From the NCBI RefSeq assembly GCF_018860155.1, contig NZ_JAHKNI010000003.1, positions 620,001 to 684,000 on the forward strand: DNA of 64,000 bases, in the 5' to 3' direction. Within the stretch, counting starts at the first letter, position 1, and every line of letters begins with the position of its first letter. Below, piece by piece: positions 1-9,226 of this stretch. Both the position numbers and the translations under genes were made by a program. The DNA comes from Nocardia albiluteola. Its GTDB lineage: Bacteria > Actinomycetota > Actinomycetes > Mycobacteriales > Mycobacteriaceae. The notes under the pieces are model-generated. The model ran no database searches and was not told where the DNA came from. It saw nothing but the letters and a program-made list of their open reading frames with translations.

Positions 1-2
1 AC

Positions 3-689
3 ACCTGCACCGACACCCGGCAGGAGTTCGTGCTGCTGTCGGATGTGCTCGGCGTATCGGCACTGGTGGAGACGATCAACGGTGACGAGGCCGGCGCGAC
101 GGAGAACACCGTGCTCGGGCCGTTCCATGCGACGGTGTCCCCGCCGCGGGCACTGGGCGACACCATCGACATGCTCGGCGAAGGCACCCCGTGCGTGGTG
201 ACCGGCCGGGTGCTCGGCGTCGACGGCACCCCGCTGGGCGCCGCCGTCATCGACGTGTGGCAGTGCGACAAGAACGGCTTCTACGATGTGCAACAGCCGG
301 ATCGCCAGCCCGCGGGTAACGGCCGCGGCCTTTTCCACACCGCCGCCGACGGCCGCTACTGGTTCCGGACCGTGGTGCCCAGTCACTACCCGGTCCCCGA
401 TGACGGTCCGGTCGGGCAGCTGCTGCACGCCACCGCCCGGCATCCGTACCGCCCGGCGCACATTCACTTCATCGCCGAGGCGCCCGGACATCGGCCGGTC
501 ACCACGCACGTCTTCGTCGCGGACAGTCCCTACATCGACGGCGACACCGTATTCGCGGTACGCGACAGCCTGATTCGAGTATTCGCCGAGTCCGATGACG
601 CCGTACGGGCCGAAAGTCTCGGGACCACAGCGCCTTTCCGGCACGTCGAGTTCGATATCGTGCTCGCCGAGAGCGACGGCACACGATGA
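3..689 (+). CDS. Hydroxyquinol 1,2-dioxygenase (intradiol ring-cleaving), 5' end outside window
   Basis: Non-haem Fe(III) enzyme that cleaves hydroxyquinol (1,2,4-trihydroxybenzene) between its hydroxyls to give maleylacetate. The frame is open from base 3 with no stop upstream and begins with a typical dioxygenase linker (TDTRQEF, LLSDVLGVS, VETIN), so the true start and the dimerisation helices lie to the left. The four Fe ligands are visible: Tyr codons at 282-284 (GFYDV) and 387-389 (SHYP), His codons at 459-461 and 465-467 (PAHIHF). YDVQQP and HPYRPAH match hydroxyquinol rather than catechol dioxygenases. It overlaps the next gene by ATGA, a two-gene hydroxyquinol operon; the partner is broken. 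Confidence 0.9.
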   Translation, partial: TCTDTRQEFVLLSDVLGVSALVETINGDEAGATENTVLGPFHATVSPPRALGDTIDMLGEGTPCVVTGRVLGVDGTPLGAAVIDVWQCDKNGFYDVQQPDRQPAGNGRGLFHTAADGRYWFRTVVPSHYPVPDDGPVGQLLHATARHPYRPAHIHFIAEAPGHRPVTTHVFVADSPYIDGDTVFAVRDSLIRVFAESDDAVRAESLGTTAPFRHVEFDIVLAESDGTR

Positions 690-1534
690 CGGACGGCTTC
701 ACCTACCAGGCAGCTCCGATGCGAGTCGTCTTCGGCGCGGGCAGCATCGACCGGCTCCGGGCCGAGGCCGAACAGCTCCGGTTACGCCGGGCGCTGGTGC
801 TGTCCACGCCCAGTCAGGACGCCCTGGCCCAGCGGGCCGCCGAACAACTCGGCGATCTGGCGGCCGGCGTCTTCGGGCAGGCCCGGATGCACGTTCCCGT
901 GGAGACGGCTCGCGCTGCTGCGGCCGCCGCACAGGCCGCTGGCGCCGATGGCTGCGTGGCCCACCTATTCCGGCTCGGAGATGACACCGATCTGGGGGCT
1001 CACCGAAGCGGGCCGCAAGCGCACCGGCCGCGACCCGATCGTGTTGCCGCGCAGCGTAATCTACGATCCCGAACTGTCCGCCGGTCTGCCCCTGGCGATT
1101 TCGGGCACCAGCGCCCTCAACGCCATGGCACACGCGATGGAGGCACTGTACGCCCCGGACGCCTCCCCGATACCGTCGGTGATGGCCGAGCAGGGCGCGC
1201 GCGCCCTCGCCGCCGCACGTTCGACCTCCCACACGCCCAGACCCACGCGGTCCTGCTCCCGTACGTTGCGGCCTTCACCCTGCCGCGCGCACCCCGGGCG
1301 TGCGAGATCCTGCGCCGCGCCCTGAACACCGATTCGCCCGCCCGCGCGTTCGCACACCTCGCCGAACTGTCCGGCGCACCCGGATCCCTTGCCGCACTGG
1401 GACTGCGCGAGTCCGACCTGAACGACGTCGTCGAGCAGACGATCGGCGACGCGTACTCGGCGCCCATCCCGGCCACGCCACGAGAACTACGGGACCTGCT
1501 GACCCGGGCATGGCGCGGTCTCCGAGTCGAGTAG
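686..1534 (+). pseudogene. Maleylacetate reductase, disrupted by two internal deletions
   Basis: Maleylacetate reductase (iron-type alcohol dehydrogenase family) would convert maleylacetate to 3-oxoadipate, the step after the upstream dioxygenase. The first part (VVFGAG, later AAGADGCVA) reads in the 686 frame. Near 960 homology jumps to the +1 frame (TYSGSEMTPIWGLTE) with the nucleotide-binding GGGS segment missing. Near 1213 it jumps back (RTFDLPHAQTHAVLLP), having lost the stretch that normally carries the HHKLCH metal-binding His. The outer frame stays open, so 282 residues could be made against a usual ~350, but the middle would be out of frame and catalytic parts are absent. The C-terminus is intact and is duplicated near 3.2 kb. 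Confidence 0.85.
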
Positions 1535-1559
1535 ACCGAGTACGGCACATCGCCCGCCC
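1451..1559 (+). repeat. Direct repeat copy A: 3' end of the maleylacetate reductase gene
   Basis: These ~109 bases cover the last ~28 codons and early 3' flank of the broken reductase gene. A diverged copy sits in the same orientation at 3155-3259, about 1.7 kb away. Confidence 0.85.
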
Positions 1560-1612
1560 ACCGCAGCGGAACCTGCACAAGCGGGCGATGACGACGAGAT
1601 GCCAGAAATGAT

Positions 1613-1639
1613 GAAAGCCATCGCAATGCGATGGCTTTC
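1613..1639 (+). terminator. Intrinsic-type hairpin between convergent genes
   Basis: GAAAGCCATCG-caatg-CGATGGCTTTC forms a perfect 11-bp stem with a 5-base loop. It lies between the end of the reductase pseudogene (plus) and the end of the FG-GAP protein gene (minus) and could act in both directions. No long T-tract follows. Confidence 0.6.
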
Positions 1640-1711
1640 GTCGTTCAGTGTCCGGAGAGGGCGTTCAGGGCGAGCCGGTGTGAAGCGCCGCCGATGATGC
1701 GGACGGCGATA

Positions 1712-2899
1712 TCAGGCCGGATGGGTGGTCACCGGTGTGAATGTACCGTCGCCATTGCCGTGCAGCACCGAAATCGTGCCGTCACCGCCGTTCGCGACCA
1801 CGGCGCTGATCTTGCCGTCGTGGAAGAAGTCGGCCAGTCCGACCGAGAACGGCAACGCACCCACCGGAACATCGACACCACGGGTGAACGTGCCGTCCCC
1901 GTTGCCGAGGTACACGGTGATGGTGTTCGAGCCGAGGTTGGCCTGGACGATGTCGGTCCGGCCGATGTGCCGCAGATCGGCGAACTCGAAGCACTGCGGG
2001 AGCAGGCCGGTTGGATAGGTCCGTGGCTGGCCGTATGTGCCGTCGCCGTTGTTCAGCAGAACGGAGATCGCGCTGGAACCGAGGCTGGAGAAGATGATGT
2101 CCTGCTTGCCGTTGTGCCGCAGGTCCTGGAACCGGCCGTACCACGGGGTGAGCGCGCCGGTCGAGTAGTACACCGGAGGCCGGAAGCTGCCGTCTCGGTT
2201 GCCGCGGTACACCTGGACCGTGTCGTTGACATAGTTGCCGCGCAGGAAGCTGAGGTTGCCGTCCCCGTACACATCGGCCGCGTCGGCCGACCCGGAACCC
2301 AGGCCTCCTTCGGCCGATACCGACTGGGCGGGCTGGAAGGTGCCATCGGGGTTGCCGCGAAGCACGGACAGGGTCGGCTCCTGGTTGGAAATGACCATGT
2401 CGAGGTTGCCGGTGTGCCGGAAGTCCCCGAGTGCCAAAGCGCCGGGCCCGATGCCGGTGGGGTAGTCGACCGCCGGCTTGAAGGTGCCGTCCCCCTTGCC
2501 CATCAGGACGGACACGGTGCTCGACGTCATATTGGTCACGGCCAGGTCGAGGATGCCGTCGTGGTTGAAGTCGCCCACGCCGACGTAGTCGGCCTGGATG
2601 CCGGTGGTGTACCGCTTGGCCGGGGCGAAGGTGCCGTCGGCGTTGTTCAGGAACACCGAGATCGTCGCGGTGGCACCATAATCGGCGACGATGACATCGG
2701 AGCGACCGATGTGCCGCAGATCCGCGACCGACAGCACGGCTGGAACCGCGGCCAACGGCGGAAGGTTGCCGGCGAGCTTGATCACTGACGGATCGACCAG
2801 CTTGGGTGGAACGTCGGCCGATGCCGGCCCACCACACAAAGCCACGCTGACGAAAGCGAGGGAAGCTGCCGCGATGGCGGCGAGCCTGGAGCGAAACAT
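1712..2899 (-). CDS. Secreted FG-GAP/VCBS repeat protein
   Basis: A 395-residue protein with a signal peptide (Arg near the N-terminus, Ala/Leu/Val-rich core, cleavage likely after ASA near residue 29). The rest is about seven tandem repeats of ~50 residues, each with a D-x-x-x-x-G-x-x-D-(I/L/V) element and a NGDGTF or NxDGTF turn, the hallmark of FG-GAP/VCBS beta-propeller blades that often bind calcium. No enzyme domain is attached. Likely extracellular or wall-associated, for adhesion or ligand binding; the exact role is unknown. It is a lone gene, with unassigned DNA upstream. Confidence 0.8.
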   Translation of the reverse strand: MFRSRLAAIAAASLAFVSVALCGGPASADVPPKLVDPSVIKLAGNLPPLAAVPAVLSVADLRHIGRSDVIVADYGATATISVFLNNADGTFAPAKRYTTGIQADYVGVGDFNHDGILDLAVTNMTSSTVSVLMGKGDGTFKPAVDYPTGIGPGALALGDFRHTGNLDMVISNQEPTLSVLRGNPDGTFQPAQSVSAEGGLGSGSADAADVYGDGNLSFLRGNYVNDTVQVYRGNRDGSFRPPVYYSTGALTPWYGRFQDLRHNGKQDIIFSSLGSSAISVLLNNGDGTYGQPRTYPTGLLPQCFEFADLRHIGRTDIVQANLGSNTITVYLGNGDGTFTRGVDVPVGALPFSVGLADFFHDGKISAVVANGGDGTISVLHGNGDGTFTPVTTHPA

Positions 2900-3505
2900 T
2901 CTTTCTCCTCAGGTTCGTCCTCCAGCCGGACTTCACGACCGGTGCCGCTGTTGAGCAGGCTGGAAGAATGCGGCGACCGCGTGACCATGTCGTGTTCACC
3001 TGGGGCGCAGGTGAGTTGGCGGTAGCCGACAGTTAGCGTAGCTGCTGCCCAATGGTGGGAAGGGTGAATATTTGACCATGGGAGCGCGCGGTCATAGGGC
3101 CTCGGGCCGCTGCGCGCCGAGCTCGTACGCGGACAGGTCCACGAGGGCGGTGGCGCGTACTCGGCGCCCATCTCGGTCACGCCACGAGAACTGCGGCACC
3201 TGCTGACCCGGGCGTGGCGTGGTCTCCGGGGCGAGTAGGGAAAGGCACATCGCCCGCCCGCGGCTGAAGAAGCTGCAACGAGGCCACCATGGTGGCGCGC
3301 CTGGAGGCGATCGCCACGGTCCGATGACCGCCTCGGCCCCACCTGCGCGACGCACGGAACCCGTTGTCCCGCACGAGGAAAGTTTCACCGCAGCTGCGCC
3401 GGCTCGAATCCCGCTTCGAGTCGGGCGCGTACCGCGGTGAGGTAGCGGGCCGCGTGCGCTCTGTTGAGGGCACATGGATTCGGCTTCTGTGGTGTCGGGT
3501 CGGAC
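2900..3505. other. Gene-free stretch with a duplicated gene fragment
   Basis: About 600 bases between the FG-GAP gene start and the transketolase-like gene end. It should hold the FG-GAP promoter. The only recognisable content is the repeat copy at 3155-3259. Open frames here lack family signatures and sensible starts. Confidence 0.5.
3155..3259 (+). repeat. Direct repeat copy B: orphan C-terminal fragment of maleylacetate reductase
   Basis: Bases 3155-3238 translate to AYSAPISVTPRELRHLLTRA and onward to a TAG stop, nearly identical to the C-terminus of the broken gene at 686-1534. The match continues past the stop (GGCACATCGCCCGCCC) with a 4-base gap. No other part of the enzyme is seen upstream, so this is a duplicated tail or the stub of a lost second copy. 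Confidence 0.8.
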
Positions 3506-5839
3506 TCAGTCGACGAGATCGAGGGCGGCGCGCACGATGCTGTCGGCGTCGATTCCGTGATATCGGTAGACGTCCTCGAGGGCGCCGACCTGACCGAATG
3601 TCGTGACGCCCAGGGCGGATGCCCGGACGCTGTTGATGGTGGCCAGGAAGGCCAGGGTGTGCGGATGGCCGTCCAGGACCGTGATCATCGGCGCCGCGCG
3701 GTGCGCCGGAAACGCCTGGTCGAGAATCCAGGAGGGCCCGGCGCCGAGTCCACGGCGCGCCTGTAACGCCTCGAACAACAGTCCCGGCGAGGTCACACAG
3801 ACGACGTCGGACGCGATGCCCTGGTCGGCGAGACGATCTGCCGCGCACAGGATTTCGGTCATCATCGCGCCCATCCCGACCAGGGTGACCTCGGGCGCCT
3901 CGGCGTGCCGCAGTGGATAGGCGCCCGCCACGACCTGGCGGCGGCGCCGCTCGCGGGCGGCGGCATCGGCGGGGATCGCGGCCAGCGCCTGGTCGACCGG
4001 GCGGGTCGACAGCCGCAGGTACGAGGACTTGCCGTCCTCGCGTCCGAGCAGTCCGATGCAGGCCAGCAACGCCCACTCCACGTCGATGGCGAAGGCCGGT
4101 TCGTAGCTCACGCATCCCGGCTGTTCGAGCCCCACCGAGGGCGTCGTGATCGACTGGTGCGCACCGCCTTCGGCGGCCAGCGTGACCCCGGACGGAGTGC
4201 CGACCAGGATCGACTGGCCACCGGCGTAGATACCGTAGGACCACGGTTCCAGCGCACGCTCGACGAACGGATCGTAGAGCACCCCGATGGGGAACAACGG
4301 GTGGCCCCAGCGGCTCCAGGTTGCGCCGAGCTCCCCGATCAGCCCGACCAGATTGGTCTCCGCGATCCCGAGTTCCATATGCTGCCCGGTGGGCTTCTCC
4401 CGCCAGTGCATGATCGTCTCGGCATCGTCGGCGAACCAATCGTGGCGTTCGTGTGGTGACCACACTCCGACCTTGTTCAGCCATCCCGCCAGATTCGTCG
4501 TGGAACTCACGTCGGGACTGACGGTGACGATGCGCTCGGCGGCATCGGGCGCGGCCCGGCTGATGTCGAGCAGCACCCGGCCCAGGGCGGCCTGGGTGGT
4601 GGCCCGGCCCGACGGTGTGCGGCCGAAATCGTCCGGAACCGTCGGTGGGGCACCGTATTCCGTGCGAGGCCGGGTGAGCCGCCCCGCCACCGCGCGGCAG
4701 AGCGTGGCCGCGGTGCTGTTCTCGGGGAACGGTGCCCAGGGATCGCCGGGGTCGGCGCCGAGTTCGGTCGCGAGCTGCTGGTACTGCTCGGCGGTCAGCA
4801 GGGACGAATGGTTCTGTGGATGGCCCTGGGTCGGCAGGCCCCAGCCCTTGATCGTGTAGGCGATGATCGCGGTCGGCCGGTTGTCGTCGATCTCGGCGTA
4901 GGCGGCGCGCAGCGCGTCGAGATCGTGTCCACCCAGGTTGCGGATCGCGCGCAGTAGCGTGGCATCGTCGAGCTCGCGGATCAGCGCGGTGATCGCCGCG
5001 GCTTCGGTGCCGGTCCCCGGCAGCCGGTCGCGGACCTCGGCGGCCGAGCACCGCAGCAGGCGTTGATATTCCGGATTGGACATGCCCAGGATCCGGCTGC
5101 GCAGGGCGGGGCCGCGGTCGAGCTGGAACAGCGATTCGAGCTGGTGGCCGAACCGTACCGTGATCACCTGCCAACCCGCCGCGGTGAACATCGATTCGAG
5201 CCGGGCCGCGGCGATATGGGGAACGATGCGGTCGAGGGATTGGCGATTGAGATCGACGATCCACACGATCTCGCCGATCTCGCCGACCGACGGGTCCAGC
5301 ACCGCCTCCCACACCGCGCCCTCGTCGAGTTCCGCATCACCGACCAGGGAGTACTGCCGGCCGGTGCCCGCGCGGCCGCCGGCGTGCGTGTTGACATAGC
5401 GGCGCGCGATGGCGCCCCAGATCGGCGCGGTCGCCCCGATACCCACCGATCCGGTCGAATAGTCCACGGGGTCGGGGTCCTTGGTGCGACTGGGATAGGA
5501 CTGCAGCCCACCGAACTCGCGCAGCGTCGTCAGGTACTCGCGATCCAGTTCGCCGAGCAGATAGTTGATCGCGTGCAGCACCGGCGACGCATGGGGTTTG
5601 ACCGAGACCCGGTCGCCGGGCCGGAGTTGCTCGAACCACAGCGACGTCATGATCGACACCATCGACGCACACGATGCCTGATGGCCGCCGACCTTGAGGC
5701 CCGAGGGGTTCGGCCGAATCCTGTTGGCGTGGTGGATCATCGCGGTCGACAGCCACAGCACCCGTTGCTCGATCTCGACGAGTGCACCGGTCGCGTCGGT
5801 GGCGGCGGGAATGCGGTCGAAGGTCACCGTGTCGTTCAT
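3506..5839 (-). CDS. Transketolase-like / homodimeric pyruvate dehydrogenase E1-like protein
   Basis: A thiamine-diphosphate enzyme of 777 residues. The N-terminal half has the TPP region (GDAELDEGAVWEA, later NRQSLDR), resembling the GDGE...N motif of AceE-type E1 and transketolases. GLKVGGHQASCASM and KPHASPVLHAINYL are also typical. The middle holds the pyrimidine-binding fold and the end a transketolase C-domain. Start ATG at 5837-5839 has AAGGA about 8 bases upstream; the frame is open further but without support. It is shorter than AceE (~890-920). Substrate cannot be read from sequence; a 2-keto acid or ketose is likely. It is divergent from an Lrp/AsnC regulator, its probable controller. 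Confidence 0.75.
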   Translation of the reverse strand: MNDTVTFDRIPAATDATGALVEIEQRVLWLSTAMIHHANRIRPNPSGLKVGGHQASCASMVSIMTSLWFEQLRPGDRVSVKPHASPVLHAINYLLGELDREYLTTLREFGGLQSYPSRTKDPDPVDYSTGSVGIGATAPIWGAIARRYVNTHAGGRAGTGRQYSLVGDAELDEGAVWEAVLDPSVGEIGEIVWIVDLNRQSLDRIVPHIAAARLESMFTAAGWQVITVRFGHQLESLFQLDRGPALRSRILGMSNPEYQRLLRCSAAEVRDRLPGTGTEAAAITALIRELDDATLLRAIRNLGGHDLDALRAAYAEIDDNRPTAIIAYTIKGWGLPTQGHPQNHSSLLTAEQYQQLATELGADPGDPWAPFPENSTAATLCRAVAGRLTRPRTEYGAPPTVPDDFGRTPSGRATTQAALGRVLLDISRAAPDAAERIVTVSPDVSSTTNLAGWLNKVGVWSPHERHDWFADDAETIMHWREKPTGQHMELGIAETNLVGLIGELGATWSRWGHPLFPIGVLYDPFVERALEPWSYGIYAGGQSILVGTPSGVTLAAEGGAHQSITTPSVGLEQPGCVSYEPAFAIDVEWALLACIGLLGREDGKSSYLRLSTRPVDQALAAIPADAAARERRRRQVVAGAYPLRHAEAPEVTLVGMGAMMTEILCAADRLADQGIASDVVCVTSPGLLFEALQARRGLGAGPSWILDQAFPAHRAAPMITVLDGHPHTLAFLATINSVRASALGVTTFGQVGALEDVYRYHGIDADSIVRAALDLVD

Positions 5840-5868
5840 CGTCTCTGTCCTTGCCGTCCGCGATATTT

Positions 5869-5944
5869 GTGCATATCGATCAGCGAGTTGACCATAGACG
5901 CACAATAGTGACAATCTGTTGATGGAAATTTCAGCAATATGCAC
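5869..5944. promoter_or_regulatory. Divergent promoter region with inverted half-sites
   Basis: This AT-rich stretch lies between the divergent transketolase-like and Lrp/AsnC genes. GTGCATAT (5869-5876) and ATATGCAC (5937-5944) form an inverted pair 68 bases centre to centre, suitable for an Lrp-type oligomer. TTGACC (5888-5893) and GACAAT (5910-5915) could be -35/-10 elements for the regulator. Assignment is by inspection only. Confidence 0.4.
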
Positions 5945-5980
5945 GCGCACGGCGATTGCTCGCTTCGGAAGGTTGGCATT

Positions 5981-6463
5981 ATGCCCACGACATCCACCGT
6001 CGACGCGCTCGACGCCCGGATTCTCGACGCGCTGAGCGTGGACCCCCGTGCGACGGTGCTCGCGCTCGCCGAGTCGACGGGTCTGTCCCGCAATACAGTG
6101 CAGGCGCGCCTCGCCAAGTTCGACAAGCAGGGTGTGCTGCGCACATTCGAACGGCGCATCGATCCGGCGGCGCTGGGCTATCCGCTCGATGCGGTGATCA
6201 TGACCCGGGTCGTCCAGCGTGCGCTGTCGGCGATCGCCGTGGCGCTCGAGGACATCCCTGAGGTGACCGAGGTGCAGGGCCTCAGCGGCGTGACGGACCT
6301 GCTGGTGCATGTGGTGGCCCGCGACGCCGACGATCTCTATCGCATCGCGGGCCGCATTCTCGACATCGACGGCGTCGAACAGACCACCACCGCGCTCGTT
6401 ATGCGCCAGCTCATGGAGTACCGGGTAAGGCCGCTCGTGCGGCGGCTCGCAAGCACGGAATGA
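5981..6463 (+). CDS. Lrp/AsnC family transcriptional regulator
   Basis: A 160-residue regulator. An N-terminal winged helix-turn-helix (about residues 8-60; [36 protein letters not shown]) is followed by a RAM/AsnC effector domain ([21 protein letters not shown]). Such proteins bind amino acids or keto acids and oligomerise on DNA. Start 5981 is preferred over the in-frame ATG at 5939 because CGGAAGG lies 8 bases before it and the length then fits the family. It is transcribed away from the transketolase-like gene and probably controls it and itself. Confidence 0.88.
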   Translation: MPTTSTVDALDARILDALSVDPRATVLALAESTGLSRNTVQARLAKFDKQGVLRTFERRIDPAALGYPLDAVIMTRVVQRALSAIAVALEDIPEVTEVQGLSGVTDLLVHVVARDADDLYRIAGRILDIDGVEQTTTALVMRQLMEYRVRPLVRRLASTE

Positions 6464-6489
6464 CGGCGATCGGCCGCCGCTGGTCCTTC

Positions 6490-7091
6490 AGGCGAACCGT
6501 TCGGCGAGCCGCCATCGCCCGCGCGCACCGCCATGCCGCCGGTGCCCGCCACGACGGCCACACACAGGCCGAACCTCCCGGCGGGATCGATACCGAACCT
6601 GCCGATCACGGACTCGGACGTTCCCGCGGTGGCTGGACCACCAAGACGCATCTGGCGTGCGAGCAGGGCCGCAAGGTGCTTTCGATCGTGATCACCGCTG
6701 GTCAGCGTGGCGACAGCCCGCAGTTCACGGCTGTGCTCGACGGTATCGCAGTGCCCCGGCCCGGGAAGGGTCGTGCGCGGACCCGGCCGGAGAGGGTGCG
6801 TGCCGACAAGGCCTACAGCTCACACGCCAACCGCGCGCACCTGCGTGAACGCGGGATCAAGGCCACCACCCCGATCAAGGCCGACCAAGCCGCCAATCGT
6901 AAGAAGAAGGGCTCCGCCGGCGGACGGCCACCTGCCTTCGACGCCGACGATTACAAGCTGCGTCACGCCGTGGAATGCGGTATCGGCCAGTTGAAGGAAA
7001 ACCGGGCCGTGGCAACCCGATACGACTCGCCGTCCGCTACCAGGCCACCATCCACATCGCAGCCATCAACCAATGGCTACGACACGGGTGA
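6490..7091 (+). pseudogene. IS5-family transposase remnant, 5'-truncated and frameshifted
   Basis: C-terminal two thirds of a DDE transposase: [56 protein letters not shown]. The N-terminal part with the first catalytic Asp is missing. After ATRYD the match shifts frame ([19 protein letters not shown]) and ends at TGA 7089-7091. It cannot encode an active enzyme. The frame of the first part runs on into the AraC gene downstream, making an artificial long ORF. No terminal inverted repeats or target duplication were recognised. Confidence 0.85.
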
Positions 7092-7137
7092 GGGCGGGCG
7101 ACTGCCCACCCTCACCGCTTATGACACATGGACTAGC

Positions 7138-8196
7138 ATGCGAGCACGCGAACCGAACGCCTCGAGCCGCCGTTCCTATCATGATCAAGTGTTCGATTCA
7201 GTTCCCAGCTACAGCGTGGCACTCGCCAAAGGCGTGCTGACGATCGCCGACGATGGCGCGAATGGCCTAAAGCTGTTACGCAGCAGCGGTCTTCCCGACA
7301 TCGTTGCCACCGGCTGCCACGGCACCGTCTCCGCCCACGGATATCTGCGGCTGTGGGAACACGCCGAATTCCTGCTCGATGCCCCCGATGTGGGCCTGCG
7401 AGGCAGCACTGCCTACCGGCTCGGTATGCTCGGGATTTTTGATTATCTGTTCAGCACCGCCGAAACTGTGGCCGATGGGTTCGTGGCGCTGCAGGCCGGA
7501 GGGGCCACCACCAATCAGCGGCTCGGCCCCAACCCGCACGATGATTGCGACGAAACTCGGACAATGGCACTGGAATTGATACACGGTGAAGGCCGTGGCG
7601 CCGAACTGGCGATACAGGCGGCCGTCGGCGGCATGCTCGGTCGCATCAGGCACGCCACCGGTCATGATCTCGCACCGACTCGAATCACGTTGCGACAGAA
7701 GCAACCTCGACATCATGGCCGGTTCGTCGAGGCCTTCGGCACTCAGCGGCTCGAATTCGGCGCCCCGATCGACAGCATCACGCTGCGCCGCGCGGACCTG
7801 GCGCGTCCCCTGCGCACCGCCGACCCGGCGCTCGCTCGCATCCTACGAGAGCACGCCGCCTCGTTGCCCCGGATCCGACTGGATTCACCAGCCTGGCCGG
7901 AGCTGGTGCACGAAATTATCGTCGATTCGCTGGGCGCCGATGACATCACATTAGCGGCGGTGGCCCACCGGCTGGCCGTCAGCCCCCGCACCCTGCAACG
8001 CCGCCTCGCCGAGGCAGACACAACATGGCGAGGCGAGATCGACCGCGCCCGGCAGGCACTAGCCGAACGTGTGATCCACGACCATCACAACCGCTCCATC
8101 TTGGCCAGACGCCTGGGCTACTCCGACACTCGGGCCCTTCGCCGTGCCACCCGACGCTGGCAAGCACAGGCCCCAGCACCGTCGGTAGTGAACTGA
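7138..8196 (+). CDS. AraC family transcriptional regulator
   Basis: About 352 residues. The N-terminal ~220 residues resemble the arabinose-binding-type domain of the OruR/AraC_N group ([33 protein letters not shown]). The C-terminal ~100 residues carry the double helix-turn-helix ([39 protein letters not shown]). The start is uncertain: ATG 7138 is used, GTG 7189 is possible, neither with a clear ribosome site. It sits directly behind an IS remnant whose insertion may have removed the original promoter. Target unknown; the aromatic/aldehyde genes nearby are candidates. Confidence 0.8.
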   Translation: MRAREPNASSRRSYHDQVFDSVPSYSVALAKGVLTIADDGANGLKLLRSSGLPDIVATGCHGTVSAHGYLRLWEHAEFLLDAPDVGLRGSTAYRLGMLGIFDYLFSTAETVADGFVALQAGGATTNQRLGPNPHDDCDETRTMALELIHGEGRGAELAIQAAVGGMLGRIRHATGHDLAPTRITLRQKQPRHHGRFVEAFGTQRLEFGAPIDSITLRRADLARPLRTADPALARILREHAASLPRIRLDSPAWPELVHEIIVDSLGADDITLAAVAHRLAVSPRTLQRRLAEADTTWRGEIDRARQALAERVIHDHHNRSILARRLGYSDTRALRRATRRWQAQAPAPSVVN

Positions 8197-8301
8197 CGCA
8201 ATTGCCCTGCGGTCGAAAAATAAAGTGCGCGACGCATTCGGTCCCGTGATCGGCATATGCGGTCCTGTTGGAGACGGGACCGAACCGGTAGATCTGGTCC
8301 G

Positions 8302-9219
8302 GTGCAGATTGGGTGGAACGAGTCGGCGATCGATCCCGGCGCGTTGCGGGTGTTTGTGGTCCTGGCCGAAGAGCTGCATTTCGGCCGGACCGCCGCGCGA
8401 CTTTCGATGTCACAGCCACGCGTAAGCCAGGTCGTTCGGTCGCTGGAGCGACAGATCGACGGCTCGCTGTTTACCCGGACCAGTCGACGGGTCCAGCTCA
8501 CTCCGCTCGGCCGAGAGCTGCTGCTTGGGGCGGCTCCAGCGTTGCGCGAGATCGACCGGGTGGTGGCGGCGACCCGGAATTCGGCACGCAGCTTGCGGAT
8601 TGGATTTCTCGGGCCATTCGCCAGCACACTCGATAGGGCGATCGCGATATTTCGCGGGCAACAGCCCGAGTTTCCCGTGCGCCTGGTCCAGTTGCCCTGG
8701 GGTGGCGCATTCGACGCACTGCGCCGCGGCGAGATCGATATGCAGGTGTACCTGTGGCCGGTTGCCGAGGGTGACCTGACGACTGGTCCCATCGTTGGCG
8801 AATATCCCCGGATGCTGGCCATTGCCCGCGACCATCCACTCGCCGCGCGCCCGGTGCTTACCCTCGAGGACCTCGGCGACCTCGCGGTAATGCCGCCACC
8901 GGCCAACATTCCCCAGCACACCGTGCAAGCCAATTGGCCGCCGGATCGCACGCCGTCGGGTCGCGCGATTCGCGCTGCGGGCTCGGTACACACCGAAGCG
9001 GAGACGCTGGGTGCGGTCGCCCGCGGAGACGCGGTACACGTGACCTCGAGTGCGATGGCAGCGCACTTCACCCATCCCGGAGTGGCCTACGTCTCATTCA
9101 CCGGCATGCCGCCGGTGCAGGCAGTTTTGGTGTGGCACAAGCGGAACTCATGCACGAAGGTGCTGGAGTTCGCGGCGCTGGCCGAGCGGGCATGCCGCTC
9201 GGCCAGCGCCGTCGCCTGA
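8302..9219 (+). CDS. LysR family transcriptional regulator
   Basis: 305 residues from GTG 8302. The N-terminal winged helix-turn-helix is clear (LRVFVVLAEELHFGRTAARL, SQPRVSQVVRSLE, LFTRTSRRVQLTPLG). The rest is a periplasmic-binding-like effector domain (LRIGFLGPF, LRRGEIDMQVYLWP, RDHPLA). LysR proteins usually activate in response to a pathway intermediate. It converges on the reductase/aldehyde dehydrogenase pair, 7 bases from the reductase stop, so a role in aldehyde or aromatic breakdown is plausible but unproven. An upstream in-frame start at 8257 would add an unlike 15-residue leader. Confidence 0.88.
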   Translation: MQIGWNESAIDPGALRVFVVLAEELHFGRTAARLSMSQPRVSQVVRSLERQIDGSLFTRTSRRVQLTPLGRELLLGAAPALREIDRVVAATRNSARSLRIGFLGPFASTLDRAIAIFRGQQPEFPVRLVQLPWGGAFDALRRGEIDMQVYLWPVAEGDLTTGPIVGEYPRMLAIARDHPLAARPVLTLEDLGDLAVMPPPANIPQHTVQANWPPDRTPSGRAIRAAGSVHTEAETLGAVARGDAVHVTSSAMAAHFTHPGVAYVSFTGMPPVQAVLVWHKRNSCTKVLEFAALAERACRSASAVA

Positions 9220-9226
9220 GGCGCCG

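Noticed and set aside
1631..2788. Long plus-strand frame opposite the FG-GAP gene, with repeats
   Set aside because: Its apparent repeats mirror the repeated gene on the minus strand, which has a signal peptide and FG-GAP motifs.
3177..5312. Long Arg-rich minus-strand frame inside the transketolase-like gene
   Set aside because: Composition is that of a high-GC shadow frame; the true frame has clear TPP motifs.
5840..6310. N-terminal extension of the transketolase-like frame
   Set aside because: It is antisense to the Lrp/AsnC gene; ATG 5837-5839 with a ribosome site fits the family.
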